DNA of 64,000 nucleotides from Monilinia fructicola (Eukaryota > Ascomycota > Leotiomycetes > Helotiales > Sclerotiniaceae): the NCBI GenBank assembly GCA_008692225.1, contig VICG01000001.1, forward strand, positions 608,501 through 672,500. Direction: 5' to 3'. Positions 11,216 to 23,066 of this stretch are shown piece after piece. The number at the start of each line of letters is the position of its first letter. Position 1 is the stretch's first letter. The notes beneath the pieces are model-generated. The model did no database searches. It was not told the DNA's origin and saw nothing but the letters and a program-made list of their open reading frames with translations. Position numbers and translations under genes: made by a program.

Positions 11216-12596
11216 AAACCCTCATTTCCCTACTACCCCCTCCAATATATCAAATATGACAGCTTCCCTTCCACATCCCCGCCACCACCCAACACCCAGC
11301 ATCCAACAACCCTCCCCAACACCAACACCAGCCCCAAACAACCAGCTGACCCGCCTCCCTTCCTAACCTCACAGCCCATCATGCCGTGCAACCACCCAAA
11401 GGAAATACCGATACAGCACGATGCCAGCACCCACAGAGTAAGATAACATCCCTACCCCCCTACCCTCCTACCACCGTCCATTCTCAGCACGCCCATTCCA
11501 TCCAATGTAATCTTACTACTGTACCCGTCGACTCCACCACCACCCGAAGCCGCATCATCTACCAGGAGAACCCGCCCTGGGACGCTTCCAGCTTCCCGAA
11601 CAATCTTGACCATCTCAACAGCTCGGAAGGACATGGGGTCCGTACCGGTATCTGTCTGTATGTGGGGATCATTCATATCGATATTGATAATGAGTCGAAT
11701 ATGGATATGAACATGATGTGATGTGATGTGATGTGATGCGATGCTAATAACAATATAACGACATCTAAAACGACATCCCTCTCCCAACCAATCCCATCTC
11801 AAACCATCCCAACCAGCAGCTAACTCACCAAGTACAGAGTACCAAGATAAAGCCTTCTAATCCTCCAACTCTTCAACCCTCCACACACCACCACAACCAC
11901 AACCACAACCAGCACCAAAACAAACATGACACCCTCATCCTCCCACCTCCACCTCGCCAACCAAATGTTTCCTCCCTACCCAAATACCTATTCCTCACCC
12001 TCCTTTGACCCCCAATCACCAACCATATACATACATCTCACCTCTAACTAACCCAATACAAGTCATATCATCTACATCCTTCAATCCTTCTGCCCCAAGA
12101 ATCGGTCGATGCGAGTACCTAGGTCCTTGGGGTCCTGGAGCATGTATGTGATAGAATCATGGATGAATGGATTTGAGGATGCGCTGATGTGAGTACTTGT
12201 TTGATCGGATAGGTTTTATGTTCTGCGAGTCGTGATGAAAAGTGTTGCGCTCAATAATGCCAGGGCTCAGAGCAAGTTCCAACGGCTTAGAAGGGTAATA
12301 TCGGTGGGTTGAAAATATGGCAATACCAATGGCCGGAAATGAGGATCTAAAATGTGCCATCTACTGTTGTTCGACTTTCCTTTCATGTTCCTTGATTCAT
12401 ACGCATACATTACATCACATTCCATAATCAAACTATCCGATCAAAGGTGGATTTGGAGGGATATATCATTTTGGTAAAAATTGACTCATGCTATATGTGT
12501 CGTATTTCTCATAAACTCTTGCTTATTGCAAAAAGGAGATTTTGATATCCCATTCCATGACTCCCCCTTGGCCCAAATACAAAGCAAAACGTACAT
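11216..12596. other. C/A-rich intergenic region 3' of RPS4
   Basis: About 1.4 kb with cytosine-rich, repeat-like plus strand (ACCACCACAACC, GATGTGATGTGATG). Overlapping frames on both strands at 11230-11800 have no recognisable domain and biased composition, so I do not call them genes. The part next to 12597 should be the RPS4 3' UTR. An ACCTAGGT palindrome lies at 12117-12124. Confidence 0.4.
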
Positions 12597-13782
12597 TTAG
12601 TTACCAGCAATGGCATGAGCACGTCTGCGGTCTCTCTCCTCAGCGATGGAGAGCTTAACACCCTTACCCTTTGGAAGAGAGATCCATGGCTTCTCAGCTC
12701 CGATGACGAAAACGTTGCTCTCACGGGTAGCGAAAGAGTTGTCTATGGCATCCTTGATGTGGACAATGTTGAAGCCTCCGTCGTGACGTTCACGGTGGGT
12801 GATGACACCAACACGACCCATGTTACGACCACCAGTAGCCATGGCGATGACACCGGTATCGAACTTGATGAAGTCGGTGATCTTTCCGGTAGCAAGGTCG
12901 ATCTTGACAGTGTCGTTAACCTTGATGGCTGGATCTGGGTAACGGATACTAGAAAACAAACTGTCAGCATCTCTGGGGGAATCGATAATCCAAACCGTTG
13001 ATCTAGCTAAATATGTGTCGGAGGGGATCGACCAAAGCTTGGACCAAACGGCTGAATGATGTCTGACAGAACTTACGTTCTAGCATCGTGCGTGACCAAG
13101 AATGGGATTCCGCCCTTGCCCAATTGCACTCTCTTGACTTTTCCGAGCTTGTACTCTGCCTCCTCAGCTTGGATGCGGTGGACGGTGAAACGTCCCTTGG
13201 TGTCGTAAACCAAACGGAAGTTCTCGCTGGTCTTCTCGATGCCAATAACATCCATGAAACCAGCTGGGTATGTGGCGTCGGTGCGGACCTTTCCGTCGAC
13301 CTTGATCAAACGTTGCATGACGATTGCCTTGGTCTCACGGGAGTTGAGAGCATACTTGAGACGGTTGCGGATGAAGACGATAAGTGGCATGCAGTCTCTA
13401 AGCTTGTGTGGACCGGCGGAAGGACGAGGAGCATAGGCACCGGACAATTTGTCCAAGAGCCAGTGGTTTGGCGCGCTCAAGCGCTTTTGGTGCTTCTTTC
13501 TATATGCGACCAAAAATATTAGTAAATGTGCATGAAGGTATTTTGGGTTGTAGACCAGATTCGAATGCTAGACAAAGGATGGTTGTCGACAAGGTGATTA
13601 AATCATCACTGGCGATGAATGCGCAATTGCATTCATCGCCAGGCTGATAATTCCCCATGCCACAATCATCCAAGATCAATTCGATTCATTATCCAGATGA
13701 ATTGCGAAATCTTTCGAACTCGAGAAATAATTGAATGCCGATAATATAGAAAGCACAAATATACTTACGGTCCTCTACCCAT
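12597..13782 (-). CDS. RPS4: 40S ribosomal protein S4 (eS4)
   Basis: Three exons: 13769-13782 (only 14 nt), 13077-13499 and 12597-12948; 262 residues. The protein reads [15 protein letters not shown] at the N-terminus. It then carries the S4-type RNA-binding region, the central eS4 domain ([17 protein letters not shown]) and a KOW-containing C-terminus ([17 protein letters not shown]), all typical of eS4. It belongs to the small ribosomal subunit body. The tiny first exon followed by a longer intron (13500-13768) is common in ribosomal protein genes; that intron contains a perfect hairpin (13609-13642). The gene is intact, length is normal for fungal eS4, and no frameshift is seen. Confidence 0.97.
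13609..13642 (-). other. perfect hairpin inside RPS4 intron 1
   Basis: Arms CTGGCGATGAATGC (13609-13622) and its exact reverse complement (13629-13642) enclose a 6-nt loop, giving a 14-bp stem. It lies in the middle of the intron between the 14-nt first exon and exon 2, so the pre-mRNA could fold here. No full snoRNA box C/D or H/ACA arrangement is evident. The function is unknown. Confidence 0.7.
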
Positions 13783-14170
13783 GGTTGCGTCTCAGTAAGT
13801 ATGGAGAAACAAGTATTGGGGTGGTTGTTGTCGTCGAAGTTGTCGTTCCAGAAAATATCAAAACGAAATTAGAAGCAACTTTTGAAAAAAAAGGTGGTGC
13901 GCTAAGGGTAAATTGTTAAGCGAGCTCCAAGGTTTTTTTTTCGGTTGATGCCTTGTTAAATTCCGTGGATGATCAGTCAGGCATCAACATACTCCGTATA
14001 TTTGAAATCGTCACGGGATTTCGTGGTTTCCTTATTCGTTTGTTTTTTTATACCCCACGATAAGACGTGTTGGCATGATTAGGTAATACCACATTCATCA
14101 CATTGAATGTTATGCGCGTCTCCACTCACTCTCTTTACTCTGTAGTCGATTGCAACATTCTGGAACAAAA

Positions 14171-14275
14171 TATTAAAGAGGAAGCAGGAAAGGCACGGAA
14201 AGGAAAGGAAAGGAAAGGAAAGGACGACAGGAAAGGAAAACCGGAAAGAACGAAGAGAAGGAAGAAAGGGGAGAG
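14171..14275. repeat. purine-rich (GGAAA/GAAAG)n tract
   Basis: Almost pure A/G on the plus strand, dominated by AGGAA and GGAAA units. Confidence 0.8.
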
Positions 14276-14479
14276 AAGAACGTCACGAGTATATTTGGAT
14301 TGGATGGATTGGATGGATTGAAGACAACAGTAAAGTTACTACCTACTAGGAACTTACTAGGTACATACATGACTGATCATTTTCTGGTGAAGTGAATGTT
14401 ATATCTGGTAAGTAGGTATACATATATGGTATATGTGACCGGAAATTCAATCAATAGATTCTTGGGAGCAGGAGGGAAG

Positions 14480-14527
14480 AGGGAAAAGGAAAGGGGAGAG
14501 AAAGGAGAGAGAGAAAGGGAGAGAGAA

Positions 14528-14567
<40 letters not shown>
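14480..14567. repeat. (GA)n tract
   Basis: Purine tract that ends in about 16 uninterrupted GA dinucleotides (about 14535-14567). Confidence 0.9.
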
Positions 14568-14569
<2 letters not shown>

Positions 14570-15119
14570 ATACCTACTTGATTACTTGATTTTCACTCCA
14601 TTTCATTCTACTTCATTTTGCCTACGTTACTTCCCTTCCCTTCACTTCAATAAAGCATCAAAGTTTGGATGAGATAGATTCCACCTGACTTACCTACTAG
14701 GTACCTCCAGCTATCATCTACCTGTCCACCTACCTACTCATCCATTTCACCCATCTTCACGGGTATTTCAAACTTCATTCATCCCATACCACCACATCAT
14801 CATATCATCTACCTTACCTTACCTTGCCTTGCCTTACCTTACACTCTTGCACCATCATCCTTCTTCTACCATTTCTCATGAAAAGCTTGATTCACTTCAA
14901 TAATCCAAATATCTTTTCCACTTCTTCAATTTCTTGGTGATACTAGGTATACCTCTACTTTGAGTTGATATTGATCTACCTACTCGGCATTTGTTAGGTC
15001 CACGCGTACATATACTGCAACTTTATGCAGCTGGAGCTTCTAGTTATCGAATTGGAGACAAACAAAACAAAAAAGGCAAATAAGGCAAACGAAAAAAACA
15101 AAAGCAATACTGAAGTTCA

Positions 15120-15335
15120 AACGTTCCTTCCTTTCTGTCTTTTCTTCTTCTTCTCTTTCTTCTTCTCTTTCTCCTTCTTTTTCATCTCCTCTTTCTTCCT
15201 TCCTTCCTTCCTTCCTTCCTTCCTTCCTTCCTTCCTTCCTTCCTTCCTTCCTTCCTTCCTTCCTTCCTTTCCTTCTTTCCTTCTTTCCTTCTTTCCTTCC
15301 TTCCTCTTCCTTCCCCTTCCTTCCCCATCTTCCTT
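15120..15335. repeat. polypyrimidine (TTCC)n tract
   Basis: About 215 bp almost without purines on the plus strand. The core is a run of some 17 TTCC tetramers (15199-15268), flanked by TTCTTT and TTCCTTCTT variants. Confidence 0.92.
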
Positions 15336-16041
15336 CCCCTCAAAGTTGGAATCCTTTTCACTTCTCTTTTGGCCTACCTAGGTACTCCTTCCATATTCAT
15401 TCACTTCACTTCAATTCTGCTTGAATGCTCGATTCCTCTTTTCCCCCTCCATCTCCACAATATTACTCCATCCATCCATCCATCCATCCCTCCGTCCATA
15501 TTAGCTCTTCCTTTTGCTCTTTTGCTCTTCTACTCTTCTCTATCTACTATCTTCCATCTCTTCCTTCCTCCATCTTCCTTCCGCCATCCTCCATCCTCCA
15601 TTCTCTAAACTCTACTCCAAGTTCGACCAGAATCAGTAACTCTATTTTCAGCACTGGTTCGTGTGTTGTCTTGCAGATGAACCAATACATCAACAGACTA
15701 TCAGGTGCAAGAAGTCCCAGTTCTATCGAGATTCTAAGTTGTTCAATCTATTGGACCTCACTTTTTCGATCTTTCTTTGATTGGTTGAATCAAGAACCCT
15801 TCTTCTCTATCTTCTTTACGACTCGACTTCCTTATTTCTATCTGAAAGAGAATTTATTGAGCCAACACTAATACATGGCGTTGTAGGTTGTGAATTTTGA
15901 TCTTTCAAGGACGGAACGTCCAGAAAGCTTGCAGCTGACAATGTCCTCGGACTTAGGTTCTTCATACCACCCTCAAAGACAAGCTTGATCACCATAGTCT
16001 GTCTATATTGACCCAGCAAGTCAATCTCAAAAACGGCAATA

Positions 16042-19000
16042 ATGGCGCCTAATATTCAAGTCCGTTCCAGAACTTCGACAATCGTACCTAGGCCGCCGGC
16101 CATACAAATTAAACCGGATAAGAAAAACGCGGGAGAGATCGCAATTCTTATTGACAACATTCAACTAGGTACTACTATTTTTGACCTGATCAGGAATTTC
16201 GAAGAAAGAGGTACAATTACGTACATTGAGATCTTTGAGGACCGAAAACAGAGGGGCAAAGTGCGTTTTTCACCCCCTCCAAGTCCTTTCTGGACAAATG
16301 AACGATATCAAATTACTACTGAAGCTGGCAATACATATGATGTTCGTCTCCGGGTCGATAAACACTCAATGAGGGAACGAACCATTCCAAGTCCTTTCAG
16401 AAGAAATGTCTTTTACCCTGAAAAGACGATACTTAATTCTTCCACTCTTCAGTTTGGGGTCATGATAGAGGAAGAATGCATGATGCCCATGCGAACTATA
16501 CGGACTCAGAATCAAAGCGATATTACACTCATCGTGAATTTGAAGCGTAGAAAACTTGAAGCCCATTTTACGGTGCATTTCACAGACCCTCGAAGTGAGG
16601 GCGACAAAGACTTCCCGTGTACCGCGAGAATTGGAGAATATGATCGAAATGAGAGATACATGTTCAACATACCTTTTGATCAGCTGAAATGTATTGAGCG
16701 TGTTAATCCGGATGGTCCCGACTTATCACTTTTGATACGCTTGGATAGCCCACCCCAATTCTATCGCTGGCGTGATGACCGGGATGTAACTCTACCAGGA
16801 GCACTATCGTGGACTGAATGGGATAGCTGGTTTCGGCAAACAGACATTGTCTACGATCCATTTATGCTGGTAGATGCTCCAATTGCTTTGCACAAGGAGA
16901 GACCAGTAATTGATATCGGTAATTCTAATCCTGGCTGGCTTTGATTCTGCGCATGGTACTGACTGATGTAGGTCGCTGGACGACCTATCGCTGGGTTTTT
17001 AAGAATGATCAATGCCCACCAGATCTGTTTCGGAAAGTGCAATCAGCATTACAAGATTTCAACATCGAAACCGTCACCCTCGATAGTTTCCGCCTGGCGC
17101 CAATGCGGGTGGCCGAGCTATGGTCTCTCATAGACCCCCGTGAGTCTAGAAGTGCGACTTCGGATTTTCTTTATCTCGACCATAGCAGGCCAACTGTTCA
17201 TCTACCCTTTGAAGTGCGGTACCAACTCGAAGTATGCATCTCGCGAGAAATTATAAATGAACATAATATTGATAAAAATTTCATAAATTCCTTGGCCAAA
17301 GTAGCATCCCAGGACCCAGCCAAAGCGAGGAATCTGCTAGAATATGTCGCTGAGAACTACAGTTCTAAACATCTATACGATCCTTCGTCCATCTTTACCA
17401 ACAATGAGGCTCTATCATTTTCTTCTATCACCGAGATTCCACATTATTGCGCCTTTTCACGGAAAGCTACAATAACGCCTAGCTCGATTTACTTCAGCTC
17501 ACCCACTGTCGAGACCACCAACAGAGTTTTGCGACATTACTCCAAAGAGAACAAGGAAGGTCGATTTCTACGTGTTCAGTTCACTGATGAGAAATTTGAG
17601 GTTTGTTTGCTCACTTATTCCCATCAGTGCTCGCCTTACTAATAATTGCAGGGTCGGATCAACGCATGTGCCGATAAGATTCGCAACGATGGAATATTTA
17701 CCAGAGTCTTTCGAGCAATCAGCAACGGTATCCGTATTGGTGATAGGCTCTATGAATTTCTAGCCTTTGGAAACTCGCAATTTCGAGAGAATGGGGCATA
17801 CTTCTTCTGTCCTCCAGCTTATCTATCCTGCGATGACATTCGTGCATGGATGGGAACTTTTTCCCACATCAACGTCGTTGCAAAATATGCTGCAAGACTT
17901 GGCCAATGTTTCTCAACAACCAGGGCCATCAAAGGTCTTTCGGCGCCTGATATCGTCAAGATTCCTGACATTGAAAGAAACGGGCACTGCTTCACTGATG
18001 GTGTTGGTAAGATTTCACCTTTTCTCGCTCAAATGATCGCCGCGGAACTGAAACTCCGCACACGCTCAGCACCATCAGCGTTTCAATTCAGATTGGGTGG
18101 CTGCAAGGGAATACTTGTCGTTTCTCCTGATGCGAAGGATAAGGAAGTACATATCCGCAAGACTCAGCAGAAATTCACGGCCATATACAATGGTCTTGAA
18201 ATCATCAGATGTTCTCATTTCTCTTCTGCAACGCTTAATCGCCAAACCATCACCATCCTCTCATCTCTCGGAGTCAAAGATGAAGTGTTCTTAAAGATGC
18301 TATCTGAGCAACTTTCAGACTACCAGAACGCTATGAGCAACAATACGATTGCACTTAATCTTCTTAACAGATACATTGATGATAATCATATGACTATTAA
18401 TATCGCCAGTATGATTTTAAATGGTTTCATGACAGAAAAAGAACCTTTCGTTCTGTCTTTGCTTCATCTGTGGAGAGCATGGTCTATTAAACTTCTGAAA
18501 GAAAAGGCAAAGATCATCGTGGAAAATGGAGCATTTGTGCTTGGCTGTGTTGATGAAACTAATACTCTTAGGGGTTATACCAAGCCTACTGTAGCATTCG
18601 GTACTACTTACAGAGAAGACGAATTACCTCAGATATTTATCCAGGTTCCCGATAGGGATAATCCAACTCAGTACAATGTCATTGAGGGCATCTGCCTTGT
18701 CGGACGAAATCCGTCTCTCCATCCTGGAGATCTGAGAGTTGTCCAAGCGATCAACGTACCTGCTCTACATCACTTGAGAGACGTCGTTGTCTTTCCTCAA
18801 AGTGGGGAGAGAGACGTGCCCAGCATGTGTTCCGGTGGTGACTTAGATGGTGATGACTTTTTTGTCATATGGGATAAAGATCTACAGCCATCTGAATGGA
18901 ACTGTGAACCAATGAGTTATGCAGCTCTACAGCCTGTAGTACTCAAAAGACCCGTTGAGGTACGAGACTTAATGAAATTCTTCGTAAAGTACATGAAGAA

Positions 19001-20436
19001 CGACTCTTTACCAACCATAGCCCATGCCCATCTAGCACAAGCCGATCTTCTGCCCCAAGGCATTAAGGATCCCAAGTGTAAGAATTCTGTTGATCTTTCC
19101 ATGGTGCTGTAATGCTAATTTTTATATCAGGCCTCGAGCTTGCGGAACTGCATTCTAAAGCTGTCGACTATGTTAAGACTGGTCAACCAGCCGAAATGCC
19201 AAGATCTCTAGCCCCTCAAAAATGGCCACACTTCATGGAAAAATTTCACAAGCCCCAATCGAAACAATATCATTCCTCGAAAATACTTGGTCAAACTATA
19301 CGATCGGGTGGAAAGCGTTCACTTCGTTCCTCAGTGGGAAGAGCCCTTTGATAAACGTATTTTGAGAGCCTACAAACTAGACAATGCCGTTCTGAAGGCC
19401 GCTCGTCAGATCAAGACCAAGTATGACGTTGCCATGCGACGAATCCTAGCCCAGCAAGATATCAAAAACAGAGTTTGAGGTATGGTCAACGTTTATTCTC
19501 TCAAAACCAAAGGTCGGAAGCGACTACAAACTTCAAGAGGAGATGGCATTGATCACCGGTGCACTCAAAGATCGATTCCGCTTGGTATGCGTTGAGAAAG
19601 CCGGTAGTAAAGACTTTTCGGTTTTGGGCCCATTCGTTGCTGCCATGTACAAAGTGACAAAAGAGGAACTTGACATTGCATTAGCTGAGTGTCGTACAAC
19701 AAGATTAGTTAATGGAATGGAGGTGCCAAAGAGACAGATGAAGCCGCAAACAATGCCATTAATCAGTTTTCCGTGGTTATTCGAGAAAGAACTGGGCAGA
19801 ATTGCTACGGGCATCGAAGCCACAGACGACTTTGAAGAGATAGGCTTCCATACTTTTGACATCAACAAGCCTCAGACCACTTCAGCAAAGCGTCGAACTG
19901 AGCTATCTAGACAAGAAGATGATTTTGTCAAGCAAGAAAATGGCGTAGTAGTTCATCGTGGTGAACTGCTTAATTTGTTTGAGGATGAGAATTCTGACAA
20001 TGATTTCGCTTGGGATGAAGAAAAATCTGACGCGGGCTCTGCAACTTCTACACCAACTTTTATGCCAACCATGACGGCTGGTCATGCAGGTCCAGGAGAC
20101 AGAACAGCATCTACCCCCGTTGAAGCAAAATCTGGGCCCTTCAACCATACTTCTACGCTCCAACATCCTGTCCACTCCACAAACTTGCATGGCCAAGTTC
20201 AAGCAACTTCGCAGATGAAACCCTCAGACTCGGGTTCTACCAGTGAATCTGGGGACGTGGAGGCTTCCATGCTATCTTCGTCAAATCAAATCTTCTCTCC
20301 ACCAGTTCCCTTTACCAAAGCCAGCTCTCACTCGGATCTATCTGATAGTGAAGGCGTTGAAGGGATTGTTGAAGAAATGGGAGATGTGGCTATCGAACCA
20401 TCCATGTCCGATAAGTTATCTGCTTTCGTAGACTGA
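16042..20436 (+). CDS. cellular RNA-dependent RNA polymerase (QDE-1/Rdp1 family), with two apparent frameshifts
   Basis: Exons: 16042-16918, 16972-17600, 17652-19077 and 19131-20436; about 1411 residues if the reading frame is repaired. An RRM-like segment lies near residues 30-80. The catalytic eukaryotic RdRP domain includes GRINACADKIR, FTDGVGKIS, FRLGGCKG, and CSGGDLDGDDFFVIWD with the metal-binding DLDGD at 18840-18854 (about residues 899-903). The C-terminal 200 residues are acidic and Ser/Pro-rich. Such enzymes make dsRNA for RNA silencing (quelling, meiotic silencing or small-RNA amplification). Two single extra bases break exon 4: at about 19289-19295 (family sequence continues as KLYDRVESVHFVPQ in the next frame) and in the A5 run 19464-19468. 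As written the protein would stop shortly after the catalytic region. Which paralogue class it belongs to I cannot tell. Confidence 0.93.
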
Positions 20437-21123
20437 TAAGCTCTGGATGTCCTTGCTGACGTTTTTCTCATTGACTTTCTTTAATAATTTTTTGCTGCCT
20501 CCTCAAGAGTGTTCAAAAGTGGCTTTTACTGCATAAATGATACGATCCGCCAAAGATACCAGTACAGTAGGTCTGTGCAAATCCTTCATTTTGCACGGCA
20601 ATTACTCATGAGGAGCCCAGAATATCTGATTGGATGGAATGAAAAGGGATGGTCTGAGAAATAGTGAGCATATCAGGAAGCAATTTGTCATGCCATTTGC
20701 AATGAACCATTGAAGAAAACTAGCGGGCATATCTAATAGCTGTTTGCGGTGCGATATTTAAATTGAGAAAACACAAATAAAAGAAATCATTGTTTTTATA
20801 TCATATGGCTATCCGTAGTCGTATCTGAAATTTTGCGAGGTAGCTTGAGTTGGATTTCAAGCAATTTCCTGCCCCTTTCCTCATAGCCGAGAAATCTTTG
20901 AGATGAAGTTCATTGGTCACGGAGCCTGTATTTATTCCATCTTCGGAGGATAAGTGCAAAGCCAATGACTGGAAAATTGTAATGTTCCAGCACAATACAT
21001 ACATCACATATGGGAAGAGATTTAATAAAATTTTCAATTGAGATGGGCATTTTTATACACTTGGGAAATGTAGGATTTCTGATTTCCAGAACGACTGCAT
21101 TGCAATTGGGGTATATAATTCCC
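20437..21123. other. intergenic region between convergent genes
   Basis: 687 bp with no supported gene. Small frames at 20800-21210 overlap the ASD 3' end on the wrong strand. Expected to hold the 3' UTRs of the RdRP and ASD genes. Confidence 0.5.
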
Positions 21124-22484
21124 TTAGATGTAACCCTTGAGAACTGCAGCTTCAGCATTCAATATCGAGGAACCAGCTGCTCCAATAACGGCTGTGTCAT
21201 GTTAGTTTCATAGCACTATCGAGGGAAGGCGACGAGGTAAAAACTCACTGTTATGACTCAAAGCCACAAACTTGAGATCAAAGATCCCACTATCATCTTC
21301 TCTAATTCTTCCCACACTAACCGTGTACCCGTTTTGAGTGTTACGATCCAATCTTGGCTGTGGTCTATCCGGCTCCTCCATAACGGCAATCGCTGGTTCT
21401 GGTGCTGATGGACATCCTAATGTCTGAGCTTCACTTACATACTCCCTCATGGCCTTTTTGACTTGTTCCGCGGTAGGCTTTGGACCATCGCGGTTCTTGA
21501 AGCGGAGAGATACACATGCCATGTGACCATCCAGAACTGCAACTCTGTTACAAGCTGCCGAAATCTTCAGGTCGGATTGATCCTGGAATCCAGTGACTTC
21601 TGAGTTGACTTTTCCGAGAATCTTCTGCGCCTCCGTCTCCAATTTGTCTTCCTCACCAGAGATAAAAGGGACAACATTGTCGAGAATGTCCATGCTGCTT
21701 ACACCTGGATAACCGGCACCACTAACGGCTTGCATGGTAACCACGCTCACTTGGTCGACTTCTCCAAAGGCCTTCTGGATGGCCGCGAAGGGGATAACTA
21801 TGCCAATGACGGCACAGTTAGAGTTGCAGACGAGGAAACCCTTCTTGAGAGAGTGGGCGCGGCGTTGGTGTGGAATGAGATCGAAATGAGGAAGGTTGAC
21901 CGTAGGGACGATGAGGGGAACGATTGGATCGCGACGATAGTTCTTAGCATTGGAGAAGACAGCCAACTCAGCTTTCATGAATTCCATCTCTGCATCACTC
22001 ATCCCAGTAAGCATCATCTTCGATAACTCCATCATCTCCCGCGCAATCGAAAGGTTCAAGGAAATATAGATCTATCCGGGACTCGTACCAATATCACCAG
22101 CAACGTCAGCATCCAATCCGCTGAACACAATATCGCAATCTGCGAATTCGCTCGCTTTACATTCCTTGACTACTAGATCACCAATCTCGGCAGTCATGGG
22201 AAAGGCTTGTTTCCATTTGACGGCATCTTTGTATTTCTTGCCGGCGGAGCGCGAAGAGGCTCCTACGGCGTGGAGTTTGAAATAAGGATGTTGGGCCAGG
22301 AGGAGGATGAATCTTTGACCAACAGATCCGGTGCATCCGAGTACACCTATGGGAAGGTTTGGTCGGTTAGTGTCTGTTATATATAAAGGGGGAATAAGGA
22401 AGTGGAAGATGTGAGGGAGGGGTTTGAGGAGGGGTATATTCGAGTTGACTCACCACAACGCTTAGTGGGGAATTGAGTCGCCAT
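21124..22484 (-). CDS. aspartate-semialdehyde dehydrogenase
   Basis: Four exons: 22454-22484, 22089-22346, 21249-21989 and 21124-21191; 365 residues, the family's normal length. The enzyme reduces aspartyl phosphate to aspartate semialdehyde with NADPH, the branch step toward threonine, methionine and isoleucine (yeast HOM2). The nucleotide-binding [13 protein letters not shown] is at residues 11-23 and is split by intron 1. The catalytic cysteine lies in [10 protein letters not shown] (Cys155, matching Cys156 of the yeast enzyme), and [10 protein letters not shown] and HMACVSLRF follow. The C-terminus [15 protein letters not shown] is encoded by the small last exon. The gene is intact. The enzyme is absent from animals and a known antifungal target class. 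Confidence 0.95.
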
Positions 22485-22879
22485 GATGTGTAATTCGAGA
22501 TAGCAATGAGAAATTTGATTTGGGTATCTATAAAAAAAGTGTTTAACAGAAAATCTATGAAGAAAAAAAAGGGATCGATGGGGATTCAAAAGTGTTTATA
22601 GGAATGGATGTGACCTGTTTTATTATATCGAATCATAGTGGGGTGGTTACAGGCAAGGCTGGTATATTTTTTCTATGGGGATGCCGACGTCGGTCATGCA
22701 AGGCTGAATAATTTTCTCCCAGATAATAATAAAGATAAAGATTTTGCCACATATAATTTATTTTGGGATTAGATCTGATACTGGCATTGACAAAGGCGTT
22801 GATCGAGTCACATCAAAAGGAAGATCAATATGAGAGTCTCACCTGATACTCTTAATCCTCCACATATTGTCTGAAAACA

Positions 22880-22912
<33 letters not shown>

Positions 22913-23066
22913 CGTTCTGAATATGCTTCTCAACGCAATCGTAGTCCTTCTCACAACTTCCAATAAATCGTCAGAGTGGAGTGGTTCATTATCTTGAGTT
23001 TTTAGCTATTCCTCTCTATCATACATCCATCCCCATGTGTGTGTCACAAACATCGATGTGAAACCT
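22485..23066. promoter_or_regulatory. ASD promoter region and MIX17 3' flank
   Basis: 582 bp. The palindrome CCGACGTCGG (22684-22693), with a CRE-like GACGTC core, lies 200 bp upstream of the ASD start. A GAGTCA (TGACTC on the coding strand) is at about 22804, which is Gcn4/CPC-1-like and plausible for an amino-acid gene, but these are short words. An AT dinucleotide tract is at 22881-22913. Confidence 0.35.
22881..22913. repeat. (AT)n microsatellite
   Basis: About 16 AT dinucleotides with one ACAT interruption in the middle. Confidence 0.9.

Larger units (their letters stand above)
13783..16041. other. 2.26-kb intergenic region rich in microsatellites
   Basis: It holds the promoters of the divergent RPS4 and RdRP genes. 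It contains a purine tract (14171-14275), a GA tract (14480-14567), pyrimidine tracts (15120-15335), CATC repeats (15467-15490) and an ACCTAGGT palindrome (15376-15383). Open frames there are low-complexity translations (SLSLS, FLPSFLPSF) and are not genes. The last 400 bp before 16042 are of normal complexity and probably 5' UTR. Confidence 0.5.

Noticed and set aside
11233..11802. Overlapping frames on both strands (up to 116 codons)
   Set aside because: Low-complexity C/A-rich DNA keeps all frames open. There is no domain, and the composition is biased by GATGT and CCACC repeats.
12615..13522. Plus-strand frames opposite RPS4 (128 and 144 codons)
   Set aside because: Antisense shadows of a highly biased ribosomal protein gene.
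13600..13660. Box C/D snoRNA in RPS4 intron 1
   Set aside because: A GTGATGA-like word and a CTGA occur, but not on the same strand in the correct order and spacing around the stem.
14173..14581. Ser/Leu- and Glu/Arg-rich frames in GA/GGAAA tracts
   Set aside because: Products of dinucleotide and pentanucleotide repeats, not genes.
15025..15871. Frames of 79-148 codons with FLPSFLPSF-type sequence
   Set aside because: Direct translations of the TTCC microsatellite and CATC repeats.
19260..19345. An intron 19290-19335 (GTCAAA...CTCAG) to explain the first frame change in RdRP
   Set aside because: It would remove KLYDRVESVHFVPQ, which is conserved in the family. A single-base indel explains the data better.
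22446..22452. TGACTCA (Gcn4/CPC-1 heptamer) at the ASD gene
   Set aside because: It overlaps the intron 1 donor (GTGAGTCA), which produces this word by itself, so it is no evidence of regulation.
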